Shown here in pieces: positions 13,311-26,000 of a stretch of DNA of 52,898 nt. The DNA is taken from assembly GCA_014825775.1 (NCBI GenBank), contig MVAQ01000152.1, positions 1 to 52,898 of the forward strand. The letters run 5' to 3'. Origin of the DNA: Krasilnikovozyma curviuscula. Lineage: Eukaryota; Basidiomycota; Tremellomycetes; Cystofilobasidiales; Mrakiaceae. The position numbers were made by a program, and so were the translations under genes. The notes beneath the pieces were generated by a model that had not been told where the DNA came from, searched no databases, and saw only the letters and a list, made by a program, of their open reading frames with translations. Positions within the stretch are counted from its first letter, which is position 1, and each line of letters begins with the position of its first letter.

Positions 13311-14029
13311 ACGGCCTCATTCACCTTCAACAAGCACCACAACCTTTACTTCCATCGTCCCCCGTACATATGTTCGACATAGATCCTTACCTCCCTTCAC
13401 ATCCTTTCTCATGGATGGGGAAATGTCCTCTTCTGCGTCAGTTTCTCAATAACAACCTTCTCCCTCTCTCCCGTCATTCATCATAAGTAAGCTCTGGGTT
13501 CTTCCTTTGAGGATTTAGAATTCCTCGACGGGATCAATGGGAGCGCTCGCCCAAAGGAGAGTAGTCAACAGTAAATAAAAGATGCGCGATGGCTAAAAGA
13601 GGTAGACCAAAGGCAAAAGAGTCCATAGACGTCTGGTAACGAAAGCGATGCTTGTCACAAAAGATCTGCAGGTCCAGTCTCCAAGGGGAGGAAGTAGCAC
13701 AGAGTCAATTCGAGATGCGGCTCTGGAGTGAGACCGAGGAACAGGTTTTCTCCAGACTGTGCTCGCCTCCTATTTTGAGCCCCAGCTTAAGATGGTGCCA
13801 AGGAGCGGTAGTGGACACAAAGGATGGCAAGAGAATATCTGGGAAAATATTGATGGGGGAGTGCAACGAGTCGCCTTCTTCTCGAAAACAAAAATAAAGT
13901 CACTTTGTCCCCCTGACCTGCTGTCAAAACACGCTTCCTTGGCCCAAGTCCGATCTCGCGGACATCTGACCTGAACCGTCTGCCAACACCAGGCTCAAAG
14001 CTGGGCTTTTTCTCCGCGACTATTTTGGG

Positions 14030-14051
14030 CTGGGGAACTGGAGTTCCCCAG
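14030..14051. promoter_or_regulatory. Perfect 10-bp inverted repeat with two divergent CTGGGG sites
   Basis: The arms CTGGGGAACT and AGTTCCCCAG are separated by GG. Each arm carries CTGGGG, which fits SYGGRG, the consensus of the glucose repressor Mig1/CreA. The repeat lies about 200 bp upstream of the transporter TATA box. Carbon-source control is an inference; the repeat itself is directly visible. Confidence 0.5.
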
Positions 14052-14230
14052 TCTTTACCAAGCCTCGGCTTTCGACGCCACCACGGCCCTGCGCTCCCAC
14101 GCCTTGCTCCAGTAACACCAAGGAGGGAAAAGAAGCATTGTTTTTCCGGGGCACCCTTGCTTTGGAGCGGCATGAGCTAACTTTTGCTTGGGTCCAGTTT
14201 CACCGCTAGCAAATCGACCCAACCAGAAAC

Positions 14231-14240
14231 TGTATAAAAG
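14231..14240 (+). promoter_or_regulatory. TATA box of the MFS transporter gene
   Basis: TGTATAAAAG lies about 180 bp before the ATG at 14417 and is followed by a pyrimidine- and CAACA-rich leader, as in strongly expressed fungal genes. Confidence 0.7.
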
Positions 14241-14416
14241 GCTCCCTATCTTTCGCTCTTCTTGTCCCCCTTTTTTTCACAAACACCTCAACAACCAACC
14301 AAGACCAAGAGCCCGACTCTATCTATTAATTGCAGGACTCAACAACAACTGCTTACACAAACCAAAACAACACATCACATCTACACTCCCCTTCCACAGC
14401 AGAACCTTCCTTGATA

Positions 14417-16800
14417 ATGGTCGCTGTGAACGAGAAGTCCAACGAGTGGATCGAAGAGACTGAGACTCCAAATGAGATCTACAACTGGAGGGTCTACTTC
14501 TGTGCTTCCATTGCTGCCTTTGCTGCTGTGAGTATAATACAGAAAAAAAATTATTCAAGTCGTTTGTTTACTTCCGCGTCCAGCAGTGCCACTGACTCCA
14601 AATCTTTTTTTCTTCGTTCTTCATCTTCGAATATCTTTCATACAGGTTATGATCGGTTACGATAGCGCTTTCATTGGTACCACACTGTCGCTGCACTCCT
14701 TCAAAGAGGAGTTCGGTCTTCTCAAAGCCAACACTGCCACCTTTAACTTCCTGTCTGCCAACATCGTCTCCACATACCAAGCTGGGTGCTTCTTCGGAGC
14801 ACTCTGGGGTTACCCACTTGGTTACTATGCTGGTAGAAAGTACGGACTGATGGCTGCTGCTGCCGTCTTCAGTGAGTTTCTCTCATTTCGGACTGTGGAG
14901 AGTACATGCACTAACTGCTCATTTATTCCCTCTCAGTCCTTGGATCTGGTCTCATGCTTGGTGCCAACGCGCAGAGAGGACTTGGTCTCATTTACGGTGG
15001 TAGAATCCTCGCCGGTCTCGGTATTGGCGCTGCTTCCAACTTGACCCCATGCTACATCTCTGAAATTGCTCCAGCTAGAATCAGAGGTCGTCTTGTTGGC
15101 CTTTACGAGCTCGGCTGGCAGTTTGGTGGTATTGTTGGTTTCTGGATCAACTAGTACGTCTTTCTACCCTCCCTTGATCTTCAAAGCCCCAGGTATTTGT
15201 GGCTAACTTTCACCCCCTTCCTTCTATTCGCAGCGGTATCAACTTGCACGTTCCTTCCTCGCACAAGCAATGGATCATCCCTTTTGCTGTGCAGCTCATT
15301 CCAGGAGGCATGTTGTTCATCGGTACCTTCTTCATGGTTGAATCTCCCAGATGGCTCCAATCTCGCGGCGCCAACGAGCAGGCGATGAAGAATTTGTGCT
15401 GGATCAGAAACCTCCCAGAGGAACACCCATACATCCAGAGGCAGTATAACACCACCGAGAACGCTCTCGAACACGAACGATCTATGGCTGGCGCTGGTTT
15501 CTTCGGTCCCTTCAGAGAAGTCTTCACAACCAAGAAGCTCCTTATCAGACTGGGTATTGCTACCAGCATGTTTGTGTGGCAAAACGGAACGTGAGTCTCA
15601 AGCAGGAGAGGCTGTTTGTTCCTTCCTTGATTCTCCAAACTAACATTTCATTTTGTTGTTTTTATCTCTAGCGGTATTAATGCCATCAACTACTATTCAC
15701 CAAGTGAGTTTCTACAACCACGACCGATACTTAATCATTTGCGCAATTACTGATCCTTCCCTGCTTCTCAACAGCTATCTTCAAGTCTATCGGTATCACT
15801 GGAACCAACACATCTCTTTTGACGACTGGGTATGAGATTTGTACACCGTTTCCTTACAGTTTTCTCTTATTCTAACACTCGTTGCCCCACAGTGTCTACG
15901 GTGTCATCAAGACAATCGGTGCTTTCGTCTGGCTCTTGTGGGTTGTCGATCAATTTGGACGAAGATGGACTTTGATCATCGGTTCTACCGGTGGTGCCGT
16001 CTGCATGTACTACGTTAGTTAAAATTCCCTCTCCATTTTGGATCAAGAAACTGACCGAAATTTAAAATTCGATTATAGATCGGTGCCTACATTGCCATTG
16101 CCAAACCAACAGCTCACCCCTCCAGCACTCTGACCTCTGGTGGCATCAGCGCTGTCGCTTTCTTCTACCTTTGGACTGTCTTCTACTCACCTACTTGGAA
16201 CGGAACTCCTTGGGTGAGTTTCAATTTGAGCTGAGAATCGTCCTTTTAACCCTGAATTCTGACGATCCCCCTTCTCACGCTCATAGGTCGTCGGGGCTGA
16301 GATTTTCCCACAACACGTCAGAACTCTCACTCAGGCTTTGGTTGCTGCTTCCAACTGGTTCTGGGGTGAGTCTTCGCCATTGCTCGTTCCTCGATATCTT
16401 CCTGTACTGACAGCTTGTGATTGTAACTCTAGCCTTCATCATCGCTCGTTTCACTCCCAACATGTTCACTTCCATGGGATTCGGTGTTTACCTCTTCTTC
16501 GCATCCATGATGGTCTTGTCAATTGCATACGTCTACTTCATCTTGCCTGAAACCGCTCACATCCCACTGGAGAGAATGGGTACGTTACTTCCGATTTGCC
16601 CCGGTGTCTTTGCTACCGCGACTGACCTCCTCATTCTTTTTTTTATTGTAGATGAATTGTTTGCTCCAGGTCTCCCAGCTCGTCATGCTCGTGCCATGGT
16701 CTTGGCTGATATGAGAGAGCGAGCTGCCATCACTCACTCCGACACTAACTCACAGACTGAGAAGGCTGAGCAGAAGATGATCGAGACTGCGGAAGTCTGA
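14417..16800 (+). CDS. MFS sugar/quinate-type transporter (about 540 aa, 11 exons)
   Basis: Plasma-membrane 12-TM transporter of the major facilitator sugar-porter family. The N-terminus ([19 protein letters not shown]) is cytosolic, followed by [16 protein letters not shown]. Family signatures: GRKYG between TM2 and TM3, [66 protein letters not shown] in the second half, [13 protein letters not shown], and [11 protein letters not shown] in place of the usual PETKG. The GWQ..GFWINYG stretch resembles fungal quinate permeases (QutD/Qa-y) more than glucose carriers, but the substrate cannot be fixed from sequence. Ten short introns interrupt it, leaving some very short exons. Its promoter has a TATA box and Mig1/CreA-like sites. 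Confidence 0.9.
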
Positions 16801-18163
16801 TAGAATCGAACTCGGTGTATGCTATGTAAAATTAGATGTGTACCATTACTGTAGTATGTAGTATGATGGATCAGTTCTCAAAATATCAATATTTGAAAAT
16901 GATAGCGCAAGTAAAGGCAATGTTTGCAGAAGCACGGCAATGATCCAGGTTCTAATGTATTAAGCGAATGGTCACCAGATGCGAAAATGTTAATCGGCAG
17001 CGCATGCCTCATTTGCGAAGAACTGGGCATCGAGCTGAAAACTGCAGCAGCCTGCATCATACCGCATTTTCTACCAGCATAGTAACCCAGTAGATCGTTT
17101 CAATTTATAGTTGCAATTGATAACTTTGCACAGAGAATCTGATCATCAAACCGTATTGCGACGAAATGTAAACAAAGACTGCTGGAGGTAGCGATGGCGG
17201 CCACGTTTACCTTCTACTGCGAGGCGCACCCCCTTGGCTTTTACAGAAGCCTTGTTGAGCTCATACTCATTCCATAAGAACAAGACTTCTTCTCATTGAC
17301 TGTTGTTGCCGTTCTTGTAGGATAGTAGTGCGCAGTTAATGATATCCTGAACAACATTGAAAATGGAAGATGGGTTGCGAAAATCTCAACTTCTCCCAAA
17401 TCCAGTAGAGCTTGCCATACCTGATTGAATATGTATGCATGTTTCGCTGTGGCTTGTTATGGTCAAGTGGATGGATTGTGTTTGTCCTTTCAGAATTGGA
17501 CGCTCACGTTGAGACTCTAGAGAGCTCTTAATGGTCATGAAAATACCTCAAATATTCTCTTCCGTATTTTGAACGATTGTTTGGAAAGTCACTGTGCAGA
17601 TGGACATGGAAAGGGGCTTAGTGAAGAATTGCTCAAAACTGTATAGTATGACGACCGTGCGAAAATCTTCTCAGCGCCGCGCGCCAATGTGCCGAGTCTC
17701 ATTGTCGCTGGCGTACGATTGTCTGGTTGCTCTGTATCTTCAAGTTTCAAAAGTGAGCATACCCTATACCGTTCGATAGCATGTTCGAGTTGATACTGAT
17801 GTTCTGTTTATCTCTGTAGTGGGATGTGAGTGTCGTTTTCCGCTTCTTGAGGGTGAAACTATAGGGCATCTGCAGCGAACAGGCTCGACGGTTCAAGAGA
17901 CTGCTGGTCAACGAGGAGGGTTGTATAGATGAAAGAGCAGGATGCTGGAACATGATTGGGACCAGAGGTTGATGGTTATACGGAGTGGTGGAATTAGACG
18001 AAGAGACAAAGTCGCTGACCCTTTGTTCACCGTGTCTTCTCGTCCCTTCAACTTCAATTTCTTTCAACCCCGCGATCAACGCTCTTCCTTTTCCGATGCC
18101 GTTCGTGTTATCTTCAAACTATTCTTCAACACTATTCCTACGGAACAATTCACTTTGTAACAG
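16801..18163. other. Region between the MFS gene and RPS23, including the RPS23 leader intron(s)
   Basis: No confident gene. The right part must contain the promoter, leader and first coding exon of RPS23; GTGAGT at 17825 is a strong donor and TAACAG ending at 18163 is the acceptor used. On the minus strand 17146-17385 reads as an 80-codon protein-like frame with a single internal TGA (17293-17295). A minus-strand ATG at 17702 opens a 37-codon frame resembling a mitochondrial leader. These may be remnants or exons of an unmodelled gene. Confidence 0.4.
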
Positions 18164-19532
<1,369 letters not shown>

Positions 19533-20044
19533 ATGCGTCCCTCAGTAGCCAACGCCCGATTCAAGGTCTTCCAGAGGATACCCTTCTGGAAGCCCATGTC
19601 GGTCCTGGGATACAATCCAGTCGTCTCGCTGAAGAACATACCGAATCCTCGGCCCGACCCATGGGCAAGAAGAGACGCTTGGAGGTATGAGGGACAGTAC
19701 AGCTTGAAGGAAAGAATGAAGATCTCGTGAGTCTGAAGGTGGAAGTGTTCGAAGGGCGTGGTGGAGAATGGAACGAGGATGGCGTGTTTGCTAACTGCCT
19801 GTGCGGTAATTTGCATCTACAGGTCTCTATTCCCTGGTATCTGGTGGGCAGTGGGTCTTTTCACCCCATACTTCATCTACCAGGAATTCGTGAGTATATC
19901 CCAATAGATAAAAGGACTGCTTCTCATTCGCTGACGTCTCTCGCCCCCCTTCTCTTCCATTACCAGTACGTACATGGCCCACTTGGAGGAAAAAAGAAGT
20001 CTCATGGCCATCATGAAGAAGTTGATCATGCTGATGGTCACTGA
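19533..20044 (+). CDS. NDUFB3: NADH:ubiquinone oxidoreductase B12/NDUFB3-like subunit (112 aa)
   Basis: Accessory membrane-arm subunit of respiratory complex I in the inner mitochondrial membrane. Exons 19533-19726, 19823-19889 and 19967-20044 join in frame to 112 residues. The diagnostic motif is DPWARRDAWRYEGQY, matching the DPWAR.EAWRY.G core of B12/NDUFB3. One transmembrane segment follows (LFPGIWWAVGLFTPYFIYQEF), then a short His-rich tail (KKKSHGHHEEVDHADGH). The presence of a complex I subunit fits a Crabtree-negative basidiomycete yeast. Convergent with the MocA-type gene, 227 bp between stop codons. The subunit assignment rests on one motif plus size and topology. Confidence 0.75.
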
Positions 20045-20271
20045 ACAGGCAGAATCGCAGGTATGCTTTGACAGCTTCCTCTTTCTCACGTCGGGCACCC
20101 CTTGAATCATATTCCTGCATTTCCAGCCATTAGATATGAACAGAGATGTCATAAATTAATAACCGGGAGCTGTTCTCTGTGTGCTCAAAATGCAAGCCGT
20201 GGATCGAGCTGAAATCTACCCACCCCAAGCGACGCGAGCAAACAATCTTCTTTCACTAATTATTAAGTTTT

Positions 20272-21635
20272 TTAAGCACTATTGATGTCACTGACATCGA
20301 CCACCCTCTTCTCTATCATGCTCACTCTCAAACCTTCCAAGTACTTTAAGCTTCTGGTTCCATCTTCTGCAGTACATCTAGGCTCCTCTTCCCCCTTGAT
20401 AACACGGACGAAGTGTTCCAGCTGCAGCGTGAACGGAAGAATGCCCAGATCCTTCTTTGCCTCGTCAAAGAATTTGGAGTCGGTCGTCAATCTGTGTAAC
20501 CAGTCATCCGTCAACGGATCAGCTTCAGTTGGCGTTGGGAACTTGAAAAGTTGGAGATTGGGGAACTGAATCGAGCCTTTGGTACCGATGATGGTGCTAG
20601 AAGTAGGGTACAATTAGCTTAGGAGTCATCGTATAGACTACAGCTATAACTAGACTCACTAGATGGGGAGACCATAGTGACCGACAAGGTCAGCGTTCTC
20701 ACCAGTCGCCCCTTCAAAACAAAATGGACTTGCAGCGGCATCTGAAAAGATGAAGGTACCGACAGCGCCGCTCTTGAACTTGATAGTCGCTGATCCAGTC
20801 TCCTCAACAGGTAAACCTCGTGTTCGGAGACCTTGATGTCGATGGACGACAGATGAGTGATAATTAACGAGCAATAAGAATAACGAACTCACCTTCTTCA
20901 CAATAGATCCTGTCAATGGGGCCAAGTAAGAAGGTAAGCAGATCAATATCGTGGATCATGTTGATTGAGATAGTCCCTCCTCCTTTGGGATCAATATGCC
21001 AGCCTTCGTAGTAGGATGCATTCTTGCGAGTTGACCAGATGCCTTGGATTGCGAGAATTGTTCCCAAATCTCCGGAGTCAATGGCGCTCTATGTTGAGAG
21101 GAGTGAGCTATCAGGGAGAGCAGATGGAAGGATACAAATAAAGATATTAAATCACCTTCAAACCAGTGGAATAAGGGTTCATTCGTCGATGCTGCCCGAT
21201 GAGCACCTTTGCCTTTGGTGCGACCCTGACCGCAGCGCAGAGCTCTTCGGCAGATTGAAGATCACTAGCAATTGGCTTTGAGATGGGGGAGGGGGACTGT
21301 AAGTGTTATTGCTGATGGTCAACGGACAGGAAGAGACTTGCCTTCTCAACCAAGGCGTGTATACCAGCTGCGACAAGCTCAACCCATTGAGGAACATGCA
21401 TGTTGGTAGGAGTACCAACAATAGCCCCATCACATTTGATTGCCCCCTTCTCCTTGGCAGCAATCAGCTCCGGCAACGTCTTGAACCACGGGACGTTATG
21501 CTTCTTCGCCAGCTCTTCCCCAGCGGGGAAAGGCTCCACAATGGCTGCAAGCTCACAGTTTGGTGATTCAACGATGTGTTGGAGGTGTCGTTTACCAATC
21601 AGGCCTACACCTATCTGGGCAATGAACACGGTCAT
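20272..21635 (-). CDS. Gfo/Idh/MocA-family NAD(P)-dependent oxidoreductase
   Basis: Cytosolic dehydrogenase acting on a sugar, inositol or related polyol. The N-terminal Rossmann fold is IGVGLIGKRHLQHI with PTNMHVPQW further on. The EKP motif with the catalytic Lys lies at the first exon junction (VEK | PIASDLQSAEEL). The C-terminal domain contains GQHRRMNPY, GGTISINMIHDIDLLTFLLG (the conserved G...H-D substrate-binding region) and an EEDGTRSL-type helix near the end. Exon 1 (21342-21635) is followed by a GC-AG intron (21276-21341), then exon 21156-21275 and further exons. A TATA box lies about 175 bp upstream of the ATG, and a strong donor (GTAAGT) in the leader near 21768 suggests a 5'-UTR intron. 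The exact substrate is not determinable. Confidence 0.88.
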
Positions 21636-23030
21636 GTTCGTAAGTGGGGCAAGTAGTGGCGGTTACTTCGACAGAAGGAGCAATGTCAGTCTCGTCCTTC
21701 AGCTACACTGCTCGCGCTACTCGCGCAAATCTCGAACAACAAAGTGAAGAGCAGTGTTTACTTACCAGTAAGAGGCTTCTGAAATGGTTAAAACTGAGGC
21801 AGCTCAGCCTTTATATATTCTACGCAGTCCGGCCCGCTTACCGCTGAAGATGAAGATTACATCGTAAAAACGTTCTCCCGCGCGACAAGAAATTAGACGT
21901 TGTCTCCCTTACAAAATGCCGGTTTTGCGTGGACTTGCCTCGAAGTGGACGTTGGCACTCCAGGTCAGGTGATGTAGTGATCTGCAAAGCTTACCGTTGG
22001 CCTCGAATCTGTAACCGGTGTTGGTCTGTTCTCTTCAAGCATATTAACATCAAATTAGATCTTACCTTCAGATATGACAGCACCTGTGCGGGACATGCAG
22101 AGTAGATAAGATTGAGAGTGGAGATTGCGGGGACGGAACGCAGTGGGACTAGCACTCATACGTGATCTCCTTGCCCTCATATGTGAGTCTCACGAATCTA
22201 GAGCATTCATATTGCCTCGAGAGCTCAAAAAAATGTTTCTGGTCCAATGTATGACAACTGCAACACACCGTCTTACCAATCGCCCCCTCAAAAACTTTGG
22301 TTGACGCCTAATCCCCTTCTGACTCCTTTTCTGAAGATCACTGATAGACATGACTTCAAAACTTCAAAGTTGAAGAGGAGAGAGTGTCACCCCCCACCGG
22401 GTGTGGAGAGAGGACTGTGACGCTGGGCGAGATCTTCTAGCTGGACTGGAAGACTTTCACTCACGCTAAGGCGCGAAATTGGTAACCAAAGCCATGCTCT
22501 GCAGCAGAAGTTTATTATAATGGCCTGGCGGCGAGTGGAACTTACAACAACCCTGGACTACTTTGCGGTCACAGCGCCCTGTCTCGCGACACTGTTAGGC
22601 AGCCATCAGTGAATACCACTGTGAATATCAAGCTTGGGAGATTGTTTTCCAGGTTGAATTTTCTGAATATAACAGTCCGATGTGAATGTTACCGTAAGGA
22701 CCTGTGACCACGGTGCATTCAACGCGCACACCTGGAGCTGATGCTCTGCGTTCTGTTGTGGGAACATGGCGATAGGCGCCATGACGGGTTGATGTCTATT
22801 TTGGATTATCATGCCCCGAGTATGAAAGCACCGTCAATCTCTCTCGCCGTTTCCTTGTCCTGCGGAGGTATTTAAGAATTAAAATGAAGCGAACTCGATA
22901 TTATTGACCAGAGGAAAGAGTATTGGGCATGCGCGCGTTGTATGTTTAGCTACTGGTTCCAAAACCCAAGTCGTCTATTACGATGTATCAACGGCAGTAA
23001 CTATATAAGACCGGAACAGAAGAAGAGAAT
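21636..23030. other. 1.4-kb region between the MocA-type and AlaRS genes
   Basis: Contains the MocA-type promoter at its left end and the AlaRS 3' side at its right end. No gene could be modelled. On the minus strand, 22149-22310 is an open frame of about 54 codons with a CCSC pair and FVRLTYEGKEITYEC at its end. An ATG at 22351 (MSISDLQKRSQKG) opens an overlapping frame, and a GTGAGT donor follows EHGFGYQFRALA near 22465. These pieces look protein-like but do not join cleanly; they may be an unmodelled or decayed gene, or chance. Confidence 0.35.
21810..21817 (-). promoter_or_regulatory. TATA box of the MocA-type oxidoreductase gene
   Basis: Reads TATATAAA on the minus strand, about 175 bp before the ATG at 21635, just upstream of a leader segment ending in a strong splice donor. 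Confidence 0.6.
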
Positions 23031-26000
23031 CTAAGCAGAGACTTTAGAAAGGAACACATCGCCAACGACCTTAATTGCCTCTTGAACATTCTCAGGCTTG
23101 GTGCCGACTCCTTGGTAGGCGTCTGGTCTACCTCCTCCTCCCTATAAAGAAAGAGCATAAGAATCATTGCATCAGATTGAATTCATCGTCCAAAACAGGA
23201 TCATTAACACAGAAGAGCAACTTACGCTGCTGCCCAGCACTTCTCCCACTGGAATACCCCACGACTTTCCGTCAATCTTCGAGATGAGATCCTTGGGAAC
23301 AAAGTTTGCGAAAGAGATCTTTTCTGGAGATGAGGGTTCGGTGGTGAAGATGAACAATGGTTTGTTGAGTTTGCTCCGAGCGTGGGCAAACACAGCCTAC
23401 AAGAACGATGAACAATTTTATCAGGATAGAGAGACCATGTTGAAGAATCACGAAGGGTCTTACCTTGGTGTTTCCACTGGATATGGCGAAGGATCCCGTG
23501 AAGAATGGAGCGTCTGGGTTCTGCTCGAAGTAAGTGGATACCACGTCCATAACTTCTTTGCTTTCAGTAGCATCTCGCGCTTTCTGGGCAGCTTGTACAG
23601 TCTTTTGTGCCTTGGCAAACCGATCAGAAAGCTCTCCTCTAGTGACAACCGAGACGTTGGCGGTGTCCAATTCCTTTAGCCGAGGATACAAGTAGTGTCA
23701 GCTGAGTCCACTTTTGAGTTTGCCAAAGTGAAAACGAACCTTTTGGAATGGTTTGTAGGCAGTCTCAGCTTGTTTTCCGGCGAGCTTCTCCAAATCGTCG
23801 AGCTTAGCACTCCAGGCGTGACCTTCCTGGATAACTTCCGCGGCTTCAGCACCAGTGACAGCAATCAGTCTACGAACACCAGCAGCGATAGATGATGATT
23901 CCACGATAACAAAGTTCTTGATTTCACCAGTTTTTGGAACGTGTCTAGTGATCACGAAAGATTATTTGTTAGCGTTACGCGATGAAATAGTGTCTAGAAG
24001 GTAACGATTCTAACTTACGTTCCACCACAGAACTCAACAGAAGTTCCTCTCCACTTAGGGTTGTTGACATCCTTAGCAATCTCTTCAACATCGAACTCTA
24101 AAGTGACAACTCTAACTGGGTCTGGGTAAGCTTCTCCGAAGACGGCTCTGAGACCAGTTATGCCCTGAGCCAAACCAAGAGACAGCTCCTTAGAGTAAAC
24201 TGGTACGTTTCGATCGATCCAGTCTTGAGAGATGCTCTCGATTTTCTTCAGATCTGGGACTGAGATTGGTCCCTTGTGAGAGAAATCGAATCGAAGTTTG
24301 GCTGGTGCAACGAGAGAGCCCTTTTGGTCGATGTGATCACCAAGAACTTCCCGAAGACCGTAATTGAGAATATGAGTAGCAGTGTGGTTCTTCCTCAGAG
24401 GTCCTCTCCTCGACTGAATATTGAGCAAATTGGAAGAGGAATTAGCCGAGGTTCTGAAATAAAAACGGCTAGCGAACGCACCTCGTCATACGTCGCGACA
24501 ACTTCATCTCCAACCTTCAACGAGCCTTCGCTTAAGGTTCCAACGTGTAGCACATATCCATTGAATACTTGACAGTCTTCGACAGAAAACTCTGCCTTTC
24601 CGTCGATGACCAGTGTTCCGCTGTCACCTTCTTGCCCTCCTGACTCAGCGTAGAATGGTGTCTGATCCAGCAGGATACCGAATGGAACGGTGGATGGGTT
24701 CTTGAGCTCTTCAGTTGATTTGAGGAAGGATGATGACTGGTAGATTGCTTTGATGGTGGCATTAATACTGTCTTTTCCAAACTTGGCCTCATCGTTAGTC
24801 TTTGGGACATCTGGGTTCTGTTCCAAAGCGCCAATATCATGGACATCCAGCTTGACAGTGACTGCACCTTCCTTCTTACCACCAGCTTTGGATAAATCCT
24901 TGGCAGCTTTTTCAGCCTTGGCCAATTCTTCTTCAGAGAAATCGAGTCCAATCTCGGTGGCCATGATCTTGGTCAGATCAATGGGGAAGCCGTAGGTATC
25001 GTAGAGCTTCCAGACGTCTTTTCCAGCAAGAGTTTTTGACCCGGCCTCGGTGGCAGCTTTGGCGTAGTTGGTGAAGACTCGCTCACCTCTATCCAAAGTA
25101 CGAGCGAAAGATTTTTCTTCATCGTCCAAGATAGAGGCAAGTTCATCGAATCGAGTGTTAAGTTCAGGGAAGAAGCCACCCTATGGAGAAATGGAGTAAT
25201 ATGAGTGACAGAAAGTGAGGGCTCTTTGAGGAAGGAAGAAAGTACCATCTGCTGAATTACTACAGGAGCGAGACGCGAAAAGAAGTTTCCGATTTCAACC
25301 TTGAAGTACCTTCTAACATATCTCGCTCCTCTTCTCAAGATTCTTCTCAACACGTATCCTCTTCCAACGGCATCAGGAGTACCACCGTCGATGATAGCGA
25401 TGGTCAACGTTCTAACGTGATCAGCGACCACTCGATAGGCAGTGTCAACTCCATCAACATCCTCCTTGCCCAACTTTCCAGCATAAGGTCTGGCGCCAGT
25501 CATCTCCTGAATCTTGTCGAAGATGGGCTGGAAGACATCAGTGTCGTAGTTGGACATCTTGTTTTGCAACACTGAAACCAATCGTTCGAAACCCATCCCA
25601 GTGTCGATGTGCTTGGCTGGAAGCGTTCTGAGAGATCCATCAGCTTCTCTATTGAATTGGATGAAAACGTTGTTCCAGATTTCAAGAACGTTTGGATCAT
25701 CCTGGTTGACCAAGTGGGCGGCATTTCGTCCACCAATGCGATCGAAGTGGATTTCAGAGCAAGGACCACAAGGACCAGTAGCACCCATCTCCCAGAAGTT
25801 ATCCTTGGCATTTCCAGTGAGAATGTGGTCATCTGGGACACCAACTGACCGCCAAATGTCACGAGCCTGAAGGTAACGCTATGTCAACACTGGGCAGCTT
25901 CGAAAAAGAAAGGAAAGGCGGAACTTACGTCGTTATCGGCTTCCAGCCCTTGCTTAGCATCACCCTCAAAGTAGGTGACATAGAGCCTGTCCGTTGGCAA

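Larger units (their letters stand above)
13311..14416. promoter_or_regulatory. 1.1-kb upstream region of the MFS transporter
   Basis: No gene recognised. The left part holds the ESA1 3' region. The right part is the transporter promoter, with a perfect inverted repeat (14030-14051), further CCGGGG/CCCCAG motifs at 14146-14151 and 13780-13785, and a TATA box at 14233. An open frame through 13787-14173 on the minus strand has no family resemblance. Confidence 0.65.

Noticed and set aside
13787..14173. 128-codon minus-strand open frame in the transporter promoter
   Set aside because: No domain, Arg/Pro/Gly-rich composition, and it spans the inverted repeat; it is most likely chance.
17146..17385. 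Mitochondrial DNA insertion in which TGA would read as Trp
   Set aside because: Base composition is not AT-rich and no mitochondrial protein was recognised, so this explanation has no support beyond the single TGA.
17747..18079. 110-codon minus-strand open frame upstream of RPS23
   Set aside because: It overlaps the RPS23 leader/intron region, is low-complexity and has no recognisable domain.
17825..18163. Box C/D snoRNA inside the RPS23 leader intron
   Set aside because: A weak TTGATGG and a CTGA were seen, but neither matches the box consensus well and no terminal stem flanks them.
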